Below the pieces are notes generated by a model. The model was not told where the DNA came from. It made no database searches and saw only the letters and a list, made by a program, of their open reading frames with translations. Made by a program: the position numbers and the translations under genes. Of a DNA stretch of 35,095 nucleotides, positions 15,316 through 23,401 are shown one piece after another. The DNA is taken from NCBI GenBank assembly GCA_020634555.1, contig JACKBK010000034.1, positions 1 to 35,095 of the forward strand. The letters are read 5' to 3'. The stretch comes from Caldilineae bacterium. GTDB lineage: Bacteria > Chloroflexota > Anaerolineae > JAAEKA01. The number at the start of each line of letters is the position of its first letter. Position 1 is the first letter of the stretch.

Positions 15316-16800
15316 CTATTGTGCTCTCAAATCCGGCCGCTGTCGGTGCCAGTCGGTCGCCTGCTCATAGGCGTGGGCGGCGCGCAGCACCGTTTCCTCG
15401 CCGAAGGCCGGCCCGATAAGCTGCAGGCCGATGGGCAGTCCGGCCTCGTCGAAGCCGCAAGGCAGGCTCAGCCCGCAGTTGCCGGCCAGGTTCAGCGACA
15501 GCGTAAACACATCGGCCAGGTACATGCTCAGCGGATCGTCGGCCTTCTCGCCGATCCTGAACGCGGTGGTCGGGCTGGTGGGGCAGGCGATCACATCGAC
15601 GCGCTCGAAGGCCCGCTCGAAATCCTGCTTCAACAACGTGCGTACCTGCTGCGCTTTGAGATAATAGGCGTCGTAGTAGCCGGCGCTAAGAGCGTAGGTG
15701 CCCAGCATGATGCGCCGTTTGACCTCCGGCCCAAAGCCTGCGCCGCGGGTCATGGTGTAGCCCTGCCACATGGTCTCAGCGTCGGGGTGGCGCAGGCCGT
15801 AGCGCACACCGTCGTAGCGCGCCAGGTTCGCGCTGGCCTCGGCCGGGGCAACGAGGTAGTAGACTGGCAGCGCATGTTCGGTGTTAGGCAGGCTGATCTC
15901 CACCACCTCCGCGCCCAGCGCTGCCAGCGCATCGATGGCGGTGCGCACTGCCTGCTCGACCTCCGGCTGCATGCCGTCGATGAAATACTCGCGCGGCACG
16001 CCGATCCGCAGCCCGCGCACATCGCCCGTCAGCGCGGCGCGGTAGTCGGGGACAGAGACATTCATGCTGGTGGAGTCGCGCGGGTCGTAGCCGGCGACCG
16101 CGTTCAGCAGCAGCGCCGCATCGGTGACATCCTTGGCTAGCGGGCCAATCTGGTCGAGGCTGGAGGCAAAGGCCACCAGACCATAGCGGCTGACACGCCC
16201 GTAGGTTGGCTTCATCCCCACCACGCCGCACAGCGAGGCTGGCTGGCGCACGCTGCCGCCGGTGTCGGTGCCAAACGCTCCCAGACACTGGTCTGATGCC
16301 ACGGCGGCCGCGCTACCGCCGCTGGACCCGCCGGGCACACGCGTCAGATCCCACGGGTTGTGGGTGGTGAAATAAGCGGAGTTCTCCGTGGACGACCCCA
16401 TCGCGAACTCGTCGGTGTTGGTCTTGCCGAGGATGACCGCGCCCGCTGCCCGCAGCTTGCCGACAGCTGTCGCCTCGTAGGGCGGCATGAAGTTCTCGAG
16501 GATACGCGAGCCGCAGGTGGTCGGCATGCCCTCGACCATGAGGACGTCCTTGATGGCCAGCGGAATCCCCAGCAGCGCGGGTAGGGTCGCCCGGTCATCA
16601 GTCGCGGCAAGAGTCGCGTCGGCCGCCGCCGCGTCGGCCAGCGCTGCCTCCGGCGTCAGCGCCAGGTACGCCTTGACGTCGTTGTCTACGGCTACGATAC
16701 GCTCCAGCACAGCCTCGGTCAGCGCGACCGAACTGATCGCGCCGGACCGCAGCAAGTCCGCCGCCTCGTGAATCGTCAGCGTGTGCAGGTCATTCGCCAT
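15316..16800 (-). CDS. gatA: Asp-tRNA(Asn)/Glu-tRNA(Gln) amidotransferase subunit A
   Basis: A 494-residue amidase-signature enzyme of normal GatA length. The Ser-cisSer-Lys triad is visible: Lys in IPLAIKDVLM (about 80), and the two serines in the GGSSGGSAAAVA and TGGSVRQPASLCG blocks (about 155-185). GatA hydrolyses glutamine and passes ammonia to GatB. The start overlaps the end of gatC by 11 nt, so gatCA is one transcription unit. Confidence 0.97.
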   Translation of the reverse strand: MANDLHTLTIHEAADLLRSGAISSVALTEAVLERIVAVDNDVKAYLALTPEAALADAAAADATLAATDDRATLPALLGIPLAIKDVLMVEGMPTTCGSRILENFMPPYEATAVGKLRAAGAVILGKTNTDEFAMGSSTENSAYFTTHNPWDLTRVPGGSSGGSAAAVASDQCLGAFGTDTGGSVRQPASLCGVVGMKPTYGRVSRYGLVAFASSLDQIGPLAKDVTDAALLLNAVAGYDPRDSTSMNVSVPDYRAALTGDVRGLRIGVPREYFIDGMQPEVEQAVRTAIDALAALGAEVVEISLPNTEHALPVYYLVAPAEASANLARYDGVRYGLRHPDAETMWQGYTMTRGAGFGPEVKRRIMLGTYALSAGYYDAYYLKAQQVRTLLKQDFERAFERVDVIACPTSPTTAFRIGEKADDPLSMYLADVFTLSLNLAGNCGLSLPCGFDEAGLPIGLQLIGPAFGEETVLRAAHAYEQATDWHRQRPDLRAQ

Positions 16801-17095
16801 CGGCGTCGTCTCCGAAGATGGCTGGCACCCGGAAGAAGCCGTCCTGCTGATCAGGTGCGTTGGCCAGCGCGTCCTCAGTGGAAAGGCCGGGCTGCATCGT
16901 GTCGGCCCGCATGACGCTGCGCAGTGGCAGCACGCTGGCGGTGGGCAGGATGGCCGAGGTGTCCACCTGCGCCAGCACGGCGAAGTGGTCGAGGATGTCG
17001 GAAAGCTGGCGCCGGTACTGGTCGATCTCGTCCGCGGTCAGTTCCAGACGGGCCAGATGAGCGATATGCTCGACGTCGTTGGTAGTCAGCGACAT
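16790..17095 (-). CDS. gatC: Asp-tRNA(Asn)/Glu-tRNA(Gln) amidotransferase subunit C
   Basis: A 101-residue GatC with the family opening DVEHIAHLARLELTADEIDQYRRQLSDILDHF and the central MRADTMQPGLSTEDALANAP, followed by the FFRVPAIF C-terminal motif. It stabilises the GatA-GatB complex. It is the first gene of the gatCA unit, overlapping gatA by 11 nt. Confidence 0.97.
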   Translation of the reverse strand: MSLTTNDVEHIAHLARLELTADEIDQYRRQLSDILDHFAVLAQVDTSAILPTASVLPLRSVMRADTMQPGLSTEDALANAPDQQDGFFRVPAIFGDDADGE

Positions 17096-17122
17096 GAAAA
17101 TCTCCTATGTCTCATTTTATCA

Positions 17123-17157
17123 CAGGCGGCGGCGATTACGACAATCGCCGCCGCCTG
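17123..17157. terminator. Perfect 15-bp stem-loop between glycosyltransferase gene and gatC
   Basis: CAGGCGGCGGCGATT and its exact complement surround the loop ACGAC. It lies 85 nt after the glycosyltransferase stop and 27 nt before gatC, both on the - strand. There is no good T-run (TGATAAAAT follows), so it may be a terminator or an mRNA-stabilising or leader hairpin. Confidence 0.5.
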
Positions 17158-17241
17158 ACTACGGACAGGACAAGAAGCCGGTTTCTTCGTTCACAGCCGG
17201 TTTGTCAGAGTGGTGTGGACGCCGATGCGACGTTGTCTGTC

Positions 17242-19536
17242 TCAATCGGGATTGGCTGGTTGCACGGTGACGGTGCCCAGGTTGATCGTGTCGCCAACCG
17301 GCTGGCCGTTGGCCGCGAACACAGGTAGCCGCTGGCCGTTGACCAAGCCGTAGAGTCCAACTTCCAACGTGTAAGGGCCGGCTGGTGCTCCGGCGGCTAC
17401 GGGGATAGTGTAGTGGTCGGCGATGATCTCATCCGGCGTCCAGGTGGTCGTGGGGGTTTCGCCGTTGGCCGGTTCACTGTCGACCTGACCCCAAATGAAG
17501 TTGCCCGTGTCCGCGTTGAAGACCTCGCCCAGCAGGTGGGTGAATACCTTGTAGCGCGCCGTCAGCGGCTCGTCGGTCTGCCAGTACAGCGTCAACGCCA
17601 GCGAGTCGCCCGCGGCCACAGTGTTCTGTGCCAGGTCGTAGCCCACTAGCCGGATCGAGGGGCCGAGACGCAGATCCAGCGAGTGTGTGATGTCCTCGAC
17701 AGGGGCAGATGCTTCCGTGCGCGGAGCGATCAGCGCGAAGCTGCCGATCTCGAAGACCTCGCCGCCGGCGGGCTGAACGGCAATCTGATAGCGGCCTGGC
17801 GGTAAATCGGGCGTCATGTGCAGATCAACCTGCTGCTGGCCGCCGCTATCAGACAAGCGGGCTGGCTCGACGAAGAAATCGCGCTCTGCCGGGCCGCGCA
17901 GCAAGACTTGCAGGTCGCCCTCCGGCGGTGCGCGCCAGAACAAGGAGAGGTGAACGGTGTCACCGATGGCGTAACGATGAAGGGGCAGCCAGGCAGCCTC
18001 CAACGGATCGGCGGAAGGCGGCATCGACACGGCCTGCGCCGGCAAGACAAAATTCGGGCCGGTTTGGTCCAGCAGGTCGCTGCGTTGCGTCGTGCGGGCA
18101 TAGAAGGCCAGGGCGTTGTCGCCGTAATCCCAGGCACGGGTTGCCAGGGCGCGCTGCTCCAGCCAGTGGCGTATCTGCGCCTGCGGGTCGGTCTGGGCAG
18201 CTTCGGGGGTCGTCACCAGCCAGACGCCGTCCGCCGCGTCCCAGATCGGCTCCAGCAGATCGGCGGCGCTGGCCGCGTCCACCTGCCAGGCGTTGGGCAC
18301 TCCTGTCCATGAGCCACGGTATTGCGCGGCGAAGATCGGCCAGTCCTTGTCGTTGTGCAGCACCACCGCGTCACCGGGCTGTTGTTGGGCCTGCAGCGCA
18401 ACTACCAGCGAGTCGTAGAGGTCGCGGCGGATGTTGCCTCCCTGCACGCTGGCCAGTCCGAGGATCGCCGACACCACTACCAGGCTGGTCAGCGCGGCAG
18501 CCAGCGAGCGCCGTTGTTCTGCCTGAGCTGCCAACCCCAGCCCCAGCAGCGTGTAGAAGCAGACTGCCAGCGGGAAGAAGTAGCGTGGCGCCAGGCGCAC
18601 GGAGTAGAACAGCTCGAAGGGCAGCGCGCCAAGATAGACCAGTGCGGCCGGCAGAATCAGTCCAGCCAGCAGCATTACCAGTCCGGCACGCCGGTTGCCC
18701 TCACGACTCTTGCGCCACAGCGGCACAGTGACAGCAATAAGAATCGCCATCACCACCAGCGATGGCAGCAGGTAGCGGTCAAGATTCTCGGAGACACCGG
18801 TTGCCAGGGTTGTTGCATACAGTTGCAGGAAAAAGAGGGGCGAAAACGTCTCGGCCGCGTTCCAGCCGAAGTAGGCTCGCGGCAACATGAACAAGAGCCA
18901 GGACATGAAGAGAGCCGCGACTGCTGCTTGAGCCGTGATCCACTGGACCAGCAGACGTCTATCCTGCCGGCGTCGCCACCAGGCTGCCAGGAAGCCGATG
19001 TTGGCGATCAGCACCACCGAAGCGGCGAGGTAGAGGGTCCACAGAGCCGCGGTGCATGCCAGCACGTAGACTGTCCAGTAGCGCCAGCGGCCGGTACACC
19101 ACAACTGCCAGGCCGCCCATAGGCCGGCCGTGGTCCACAGCGCGGCCCAGGTGTACATGCGCATCTCCTGCGACCAGGTGACGGCGAAGGGGGAGATGGC
19201 GAGGAAGAAGGCTGCCAGCCAGCCGGCGCGCCGGTTACCCAGCGCGCGCGCCAACTGGTAGATGAAGGCCACGCTCAGGACACCGGCGATGACCGAGAGG
19301 TAGCGCAGGGCGAAATCGTTGGGGCCGGTCGCTGTTTGCCAGATGTGCAGCAGTAGATAGTAGAGCGGCGGGTGGACATCCTGCGCGGTGCGCGCGATCA
19401 GATGGAGAGCTGGCTGCTGGGCAATCCAGGCCGAGAACCCCTCGTCCCACCACAGGTTGCGGTCGCCCAGTCCCCAAACACGCAGGCCAAATGCCAGCAA
19501 CAGGATAGGAACGAGCGGAGCTTTGTCACGCTTCAA
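17242..19536 (-). CDS. GT39/PMT-type membrane glycosyltransferase
   Basis: A 764-residue protein of the GT39/ArnT-like family (Glycos_transf_39). An N-terminal signal-anchor helix is followed by the WWDEGFSAW motif with Asp31-Glu32, the catalytic DE of this clan, and the DVHPPLYYLLLHIW loop. About ten transmembrane helices extend to about residue 400. The C-terminal third (from about 420) is soluble and beta-rich, with three repeats of similar immunoglobulin-like topology (for example VHLSLFWRAPPEGDLQV and LALTLYWQTDEPLTARYKVFTHLLG). It probably transfers a sugar from a polyprenyl-phosphate donor to an extracytoplasmic acceptor. No neighbouring glycan gene except the nucleotidyltransferase is seen. 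Confidence 0.85.
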   Translation of the reverse strand: MKRDKAPLVPILLLAFGLRVWGLGDRNLWWDEGFSAWIAQQPALHLIARTAQDVHPPLYYLLLHIWQTATGPNDFALRYLSVIAGVLSVAFIYQLARALGNRRAGWLAAFFLAISPFAVTWSQEMRMYTWAALWTTAGLWAAWQLWCTGRWRYWTVYVLACTAALWTLYLAASVVLIANIGFLAAWWRRRQDRRLLVQWITAQAAVAALFMSWLLFMLPRAYFGWNAAETFSPLFFLQLYATTLATGVSENLDRYLLPSLVVMAILIAVTVPLWRKSREGNRRAGLVMLLAGLILPAALVYLGALPFELFYSVRLAPRYFFPLAVCFYTLLGLGLAAQAEQRRSLAAALTSLVVVSAILGLASVQGGNIRRDLYDSLVVALQAQQQPGDAVVLHNDKDWPIFAAQYRGSWTGVPNAWQVDAASAADLLEPIWDAADGVWLVTTPEAAQTDPQAQIRHWLEQRALATRAWDYGDNALAFYARTTQRSDLLDQTGPNFVLPAQAVSMPPSADPLEAAWLPLHRYAIGDTVHLSLFWRAPPEGDLQVLLRGPAERDFFVEPARLSDSGGQQQVDLHMTPDLPPGRYQIAVQPAGGEVFEIGSFALIAPRTEASAPVEDITHSLDLRLGPSIRLVGYDLAQNTVAAGDSLALTLYWQTDEPLTARYKVFTHLLGEVFNADTGNFIWGQVDSEPANGETPTTTWTPDEIIADHYTIPVAAGAPAGPYTLEVGLYGLVNGQRLPVFAANGQPVGDTINLGTVTVQPANPD

Positions 19537-19637
19537 CAGGGAAACCTCTGAAATGTGCCAATCTGTGGATTGCGCAGTGCAAAGCTCGATCGCTCACACG
19601 TTAATGGATGGCGTTGTCTCACCAAGCCATGCAGCCA

Positions 19638-20060
19638 TTAATCTACAGGCGGATGCCACTGCCGAGCAATCCAGAGCACTCGCGCCTCAACGATGTGGTC
19701 GTTGTTGAGACGTAACGCCAGAACAGTTGCCCTCCCTGTGGCGGTTACACCTGCAATGTGCGTGCCACCATTGGTCCAGACAAGGTGTTCTCTCCAGAGA
19801 TTCAGGCGCGGATGGAAGAGTGGGACGAATTCACCGCTGACAGGATCAAGGTCGTGAGTCTTGGCACCTTTGTACTCGTTGCAGCGATAACACGCAGCAC
19901 AGAGGTTGCTGGGGTCGTCAGTTCCACCGAGAGCCTTCGGAATGATGTGGTCAACAACCAGCGGCATTCCGATCACCCGGCGCGAGGTATGACAGTATTC
20001 GCAGCGATGTTCCGCCCGGACAAAAACGTGCTGACGTAGCGAGTTTGGCAGAGTTGCCAC
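19638..20060 (-). CDS. HNH endonuclease
   Basis: A 140-residue HNH protein. CEYCHTSRRVIGMPLVVDHIIPKALGG gives the first CxxC and the catalytic DH, and DDPSNLCAACYRCNEYKG supplies the second CxxC pair and the NxxxxC block. The C-terminal half (LFHPRLNLWREHLVWTNGGTHIAGVTATGRATVLALRLNN) is a conserved extension in cyanobacterial and Chloroflexi HNH proteins. Start 2 nt after the upstream ribbon-helix-helix-like gene; they form a unit. It may be a DNA nuclease of an unknown defence or mobile-element origin; no intron or phage context is seen. Confidence 0.88.
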   Translation of the reverse strand: MATLPNSLRQHVFVRAEHRCEYCHTSRRVIGMPLVVDHIIPKALGGTDDPSNLCAACYRCNEYKGAKTHDLDPVSGEFVPLFHPRLNLWREHLVWTNGGTHIAGVTATGRATVLALRLNNDHIVEARVLWIARQWHPPVD

Positions 20061-20062
20061 AG

Positions 20063-20485
20063 CTATTCTAGGGGTAATTCGTTCAGGAGCGGCACAGGAT
20101 GACCTCGCCAGCGTAGGACTGACCAGGCATAGGCTTTCCGTAGCATCGTGTGGTCCGCCGCCTCGCGCAGCGCCGCCAACTCCACCCGTTCGGCTGCCGT
20201 AATGCTGCCGGCGCTGTTCCTATCCAATAACTCCAGATGGCGCGCCTGATCCATTGGTGGAACTTGCTCGGCAGCAATGTGTAGAAGCTGTTCTACAGGC
20301 AGAGCTTGCAATCCTAACAACTCGACCTGCATTTCAGACGGCATTGAGGAGACTGAGGGCGGTAGATTGCCCTCGACGCTTTGGCGCACCACTTGCTCCA
20401 GCGGGCGCTGTGTGGCGGCAGCTACCTGCTGTAGATAAAGGAACACCGGCTCGGAGAGTTGTAACGTCACGGATTGTGTGGTCAT
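20063..20485 (-). CDS. Ribbon-helix-helix-like partner of the HNH nuclease
   Basis: A 140-residue protein. Residues 1-37 (SVTLQLSEPVFLYLQQVAAATQRPLEQVVRQSVEG) look like a ribbon-helix-helix strand-helix-helix. The rest is helical, with RHLELLDRNSAGSITAAERVELAALREAAD then LRKAYAWSVLRWRG, a pattern I know only as a conserved hypothetical that often precedes HNH genes. Its stop lies 2 nt before the HNH start. It may regulate or modulate the nuclease, but a function cannot be asserted. Confidence 0.7.
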   Translation of the reverse strand: MTTQSVTLQLSEPVFLYLQQVAAATQRPLEQVVRQSVEGNLPPSVSSMPSEMQVELLGLQALPVEQLLHIAAEQVPPMDQARHLELLDRNSAGSITAAERVELAALREAADHTMLRKAYAWSVLRWRGHPVPLLNELPLE

Positions 20486-20610
20486 TGCCAGTCCTTAAAC
20501 ATCCAAAGTCAGGACAGATTATACCGTACGAGCGAAAAAGCGGCAATCAGGAATAACGAAAACGGGTTTCGTACACACTTTGATTCTCTTCCAGCGTTTC
20601 GCAGCCTTTA

Positions 20611-20619
20611 TGCTATAAT
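20611..20619 (+). promoter_or_regulatory. Extended -10 promoter of the HerA-like ATPase gene
   Basis: TGCTATAAT is a perfect extended -10 (TGnTATAAT), 74 nt before the ATG chosen for the ATPase. A recognisable -35 is not present, as expected for extended -10 promoters. Predicted start of transcription is about 20626. Confidence 0.6.
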
Positions 20620-20692
20620 TGCGGCGATGGCGGCCAGTGTCGCCACGCTCGACAAACCTGACCGATTTACCCACGATCCTTTGGAGAACCCC

Positions 20693-23224
20693 ATGCCCGT
20701 AGCAGAGAAACTCGGCGCGTTCTATCTTGGCAAGGACTATAACCTGTCCGCCGGCGCCCTGGGCGACACGCCGTTGATGTACGACGCCCGCGACCTGACC
20801 ACCCATGCAATCTGCGTCGGCATGACCGGCAGCGGCAAAACCGGCCTGTGCATCGATCTGTTGGAGGAGGCCGCGCTGGACAAGGTGCCCGCCATCATCA
20901 TTGACCCCAAGGGCGACATCACCAACTTGCTGCTGACCTTTCCCGACCTGCTGCCCGCGGACTTCCTTCCCTGGATCAACGCCGACGACGCCCGCCGCAA
21001 GGATATGACACCCGAGGAATACGCCGAGAAGACCGCCAACACCTGGCGTGACGGGTTAGCGTCGTGGGATCAAGGCCCGGAACGGATCCGGGCGCTGAAA
21101 GAAAGCGCCGATTTTGTTATTTACACGCCTGGTTCAGACGCCGGTGTTCCGGTCAGCATTGTCAGCTCGCTGGCCGCACCGGAGTTGAACTGGGACGACA
21201 ACCAGGAGGCGCTGCGCGAGCAAATCAGCGGCACTGTCAGCGCGCTGCTGGGGCTGGTGGGTATTGAGGCCGACCCGATGCGCAGTCGGGAGCACATCCT
21301 GCTGGCGACCATCTTCGAACACTACTGGCGTCAGGGTGAGGATCTCGACCTGCCCAAGCTCATCCTCTCCATCCAGAACCCGCCGGTGCGCCAACTGGGT
21401 GTCTTCGATGTCGATACCTTCTTTCCAGAGAAAGACCGATTTGCGCTGGCAGTGACAATCAACAACATGATCGCCTCGCCGGCTTTCGGCGCGTGGATCC
21501 AGGGCGTGCCGTTGGACATCGACAAGATGCTCTACGGCGGCGACGCCAAACCCAACGTCAGTATCTTTTACATCGCGCACCTCAGCGACGCCGAGCGAAT
21601 GTTCTTCGTCACCCTGCTTCTGGAGCAGGTCATCACCTGGATGCGCGCTCAGCCCGGCACCACCAGCCTGCGCGCCCTGGTCTACATGGACGAGGTGTTT
21701 GGCTTTTTCCCGCCCATCGGCGAGCCGCCCAGCAAACGTCCGCTGCTGACGCTGATGAAGCAGGCGCGCGCGTTCGGTGTCGGCATGATGCTGACGACCC
21801 AGAACCCGGTCGATCTGGACTACAAGGGGCTGACCAACGCCGGCACCTGGTTCATCGGCAAGCTTCAGGCTGAGCGCGACAAGGCGCGCGTGCTGGAGGG
21901 TTTGGAGACCGTCTCATCGACGGCCGGAACGGGTTTCAACCGCAGCCAGCTCGACAAGATCATTCCTAGCCTGGGCAGCCGCGTTTTTCTGATGCACAAC
22001 ATCAACGAGGATGGTCCGGTCATTTTCCAAACCCGCTGGGCCATGAGCTATCTGCGGGGGCCACTGACCCGAAGCCAGGTTAAGACGCTGGTAGCCGGCC
22101 AGTCTTCTCCGGCAACGGCGCCCGCGGCTGATCTGGCAACAGACGCAGCCGATCCGGCGGCGGAGAAAGCAGCCGCACCGGCAGTTGCCAGCTATGCAAC
22201 GACGACCAGCTCGGTCGCGCCCATCCTGCCCCCCGACTTGCCCCAGGTTTACCTGCCGGCCACCCGGTCGATGTACGACGCGGTGGGCGCGCTGGAGAAG
22301 GAATTGGGTCAACGGCTCGATGTCACCGACAAGAAGATCCGTTACGAAGCGCAGGTATTGGGGATTGGCGCGGTCAATTTCGTTGACGCCAAGCGCAATG
22401 TGGACGAGCGGCAAGAGGTGGCGTTGGCCGTGGAGCCGCCCAGCGGCAGTGGGCTGGTGCGTTGGGATCAGGCGATACAACTGGAGCTGGATCCCCACGC
22501 GCTGAACAGCCAGCCGGAGCCGGATGCAATCTTTGGCGACGTTCCTGACTCTATCAACAGCGCCCGCGAGCTGACCAGATTGACCAAGGACTTCAACGAC
22601 TATCTGTACCGCAACTGGAGGTACTCGCTGTTCTACAATCCTACGATGAAGGCTTACAGTCAACAGGGTGAGGACGAACGAGCGTTCAAGATTCGCTGCC
22701 AGCAGTTGGCTCGTGAGCAACGCGACGCCGAGGTGGACAAGCTGGGCGACACCTATGCCAGGAAGATCGACAGCATAGAGACGAAGCTGCGCCGTGAGGA
22801 ACAGGAGTTGGCCGACGACGAGGCCGCCTACGACGCCCGCAAACAGCAAGAGATGCTCTCCGCCGGCGATTCGATCCTCAGTCTGTTCGGTGGCCGGAGA
22901 AGACGCGCAAGCACGATGTTGTCTTCGGCATCGAAGAAGCGTGAGATGACCGCCCGCGCCAAGCGCGATGTGGAAGAGTCGCAGGAGCAGATCGCTCGCT
23001 ATCAGGCGGACATCGAAGAGCTGGAAAAGGAACTGGAGGAAGCCACCGCCGACATCACGGAGCGCTGGGAGACCGCTGTGGACGATGTCCAGGTCTACGA
23101 GGTCAAGCCACGCCGAACGGACGTGGATGTCGATCAGGTAGCGCTGGCCTGGACGCCTTTCTGGCAGGTAACGGTGTCCGAGCCGGACGGCTCCAGCCGT
23201 ACCGAATTTCTAAGCGGTGTGTGA
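20693..23224 (+). CDS. HerA-type ATP-binding protein with C-terminal coiled coil
   Basis: An 843-residue P-loop ATPase of the HerA/FtsK superfamily (DUF87-like). The ATG at 20693 is preceded by GGAG at 6 nt; the in-frame ATG at 20627 would fall on the predicted transcription start and is rejected. Walker A is GMTGSGKT (43-50), PAIIIDPKGD follows (about 65-74), and Walker B LVYMDE is near residue 332, then a TTQNPVDLDYKGLTNAGTWFIGK sensor segment. From about 640 to 790 the protein is a charged coiled coil with many Glu/Arg heptads. HerA proteins act as hexameric DNA translocases, but this one is alone, with no nurA gene beside it; a role in DNA processing or membrane-associated transport is possible. 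The last 50 residues are beta-rich. Confidence 0.85.
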   Translation: MPVAEKLGAFYLGKDYNLSAGALGDTPLMYDARDLTTHAICVGMTGSGKTGLCIDLLEEAALDKVPAIIIDPKGDITNLLLTFPDLLPADFLPWINADDARRKDMTPEEYAEKTANTWRDGLASWDQGPERIRALKESADFVIYTPGSDAGVPVSIVSSLAAPELNWDDNQEALREQISGTVSALLGLVGIEADPMRSREHILLATIFEHYWRQGEDLDLPKLILSIQNPPVRQLGVFDVDTFFPEKDRFALAVTINNMIASPAFGAWIQGVPLDIDKMLYGGDAKPNVSIFYIAHLSDAERMFFVTLLLEQVITWMRAQPGTTSLRALVYMDEVFGFFPPIGEPPSKRPLLTLMKQARAFGVGMMLTTQNPVDLDYKGLTNAGTWFIGKLQAERDKARVLEGLETVSSTAGTGFNRSQLDKIIPSLGSRVFLMHNINEDGPVIFQTRWAMSYLRGPLTRSQVKTLVAGQSSPATAPAADLATDAADPAAEKAAAPAVASYATTTSSVAPILPPDLPQVYLPATRSMYDAVGALEKELGQRLDVTDKKIRYEAQVLGIGAVNFVDAKRNVDERQEVALAVEPPSGSGLVRWDQAIQLELDPHALNSQPEPDAIFGDVPDSINSARELTRLTKDFNDYLYRNWRYSLFYNPTMKAYSQQGEDERAFKIRCQQLAREQRDAEVDKLGDTYARKIDSIETKLRREEQELADDEAAYDARKQQEMLSAGDSILSLFGGRRRRASTMLSSASKKREMTARAKRDVEESQEQIARYQADIEELEKELEEATADITERWETAVDDVQVYEVKPRRTDVDVDQVALAWTPFWQVTVSEPDGSSRTEFLSGV

Positions 23225-23286
23225 ATGCGTCGTAAGAACTGTAGCGCTGCCGACTGCGGGCAGAGTCGCAGTTTGATAGGATGGTG

Positions 23287-23350
23287 GTGAAACGTGAAAC
23301 GTGAGAACTCACCTGACACGACGGCGTCACGTTTCACGCCTTCACGTTTC
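23287..23350. repeat. CGTGAAACG inverted-repeat element, copy 1
   Basis: The tract GTGAAACGTGAAACGTGAG (23287-23305) is followed by CACGTTTCACG and CACGTTTC tracts (23328-23350), which are its inverse. The element fills most of the gap between the ATPase gene and the VanW-family gene. A second copy is at 29355-29404. Confidence 0.8.
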
Positions 23351-23401
23351 AGATAGCAGCTAAACACCCCCAACAGTCGCCAGCGCCTCCAAGCAACATC
23401 T

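Noticed and set aside
17165..17205. GCCGGTTT direct repeats as a third copy of the CCGGTTT palindrome family
   Set aside because: The two units are direct, not inverted, and the TTCGACAAAA core is missing.
20627..20629. ATG immediately after TATAAT as start of the HerA-like ATPase
   Set aside because: It lies on the predicted transcription start and the added residues (MAASVATLDKPDRF...) look unrelated; the ATG at 20693 has GGAG at 6 nt.
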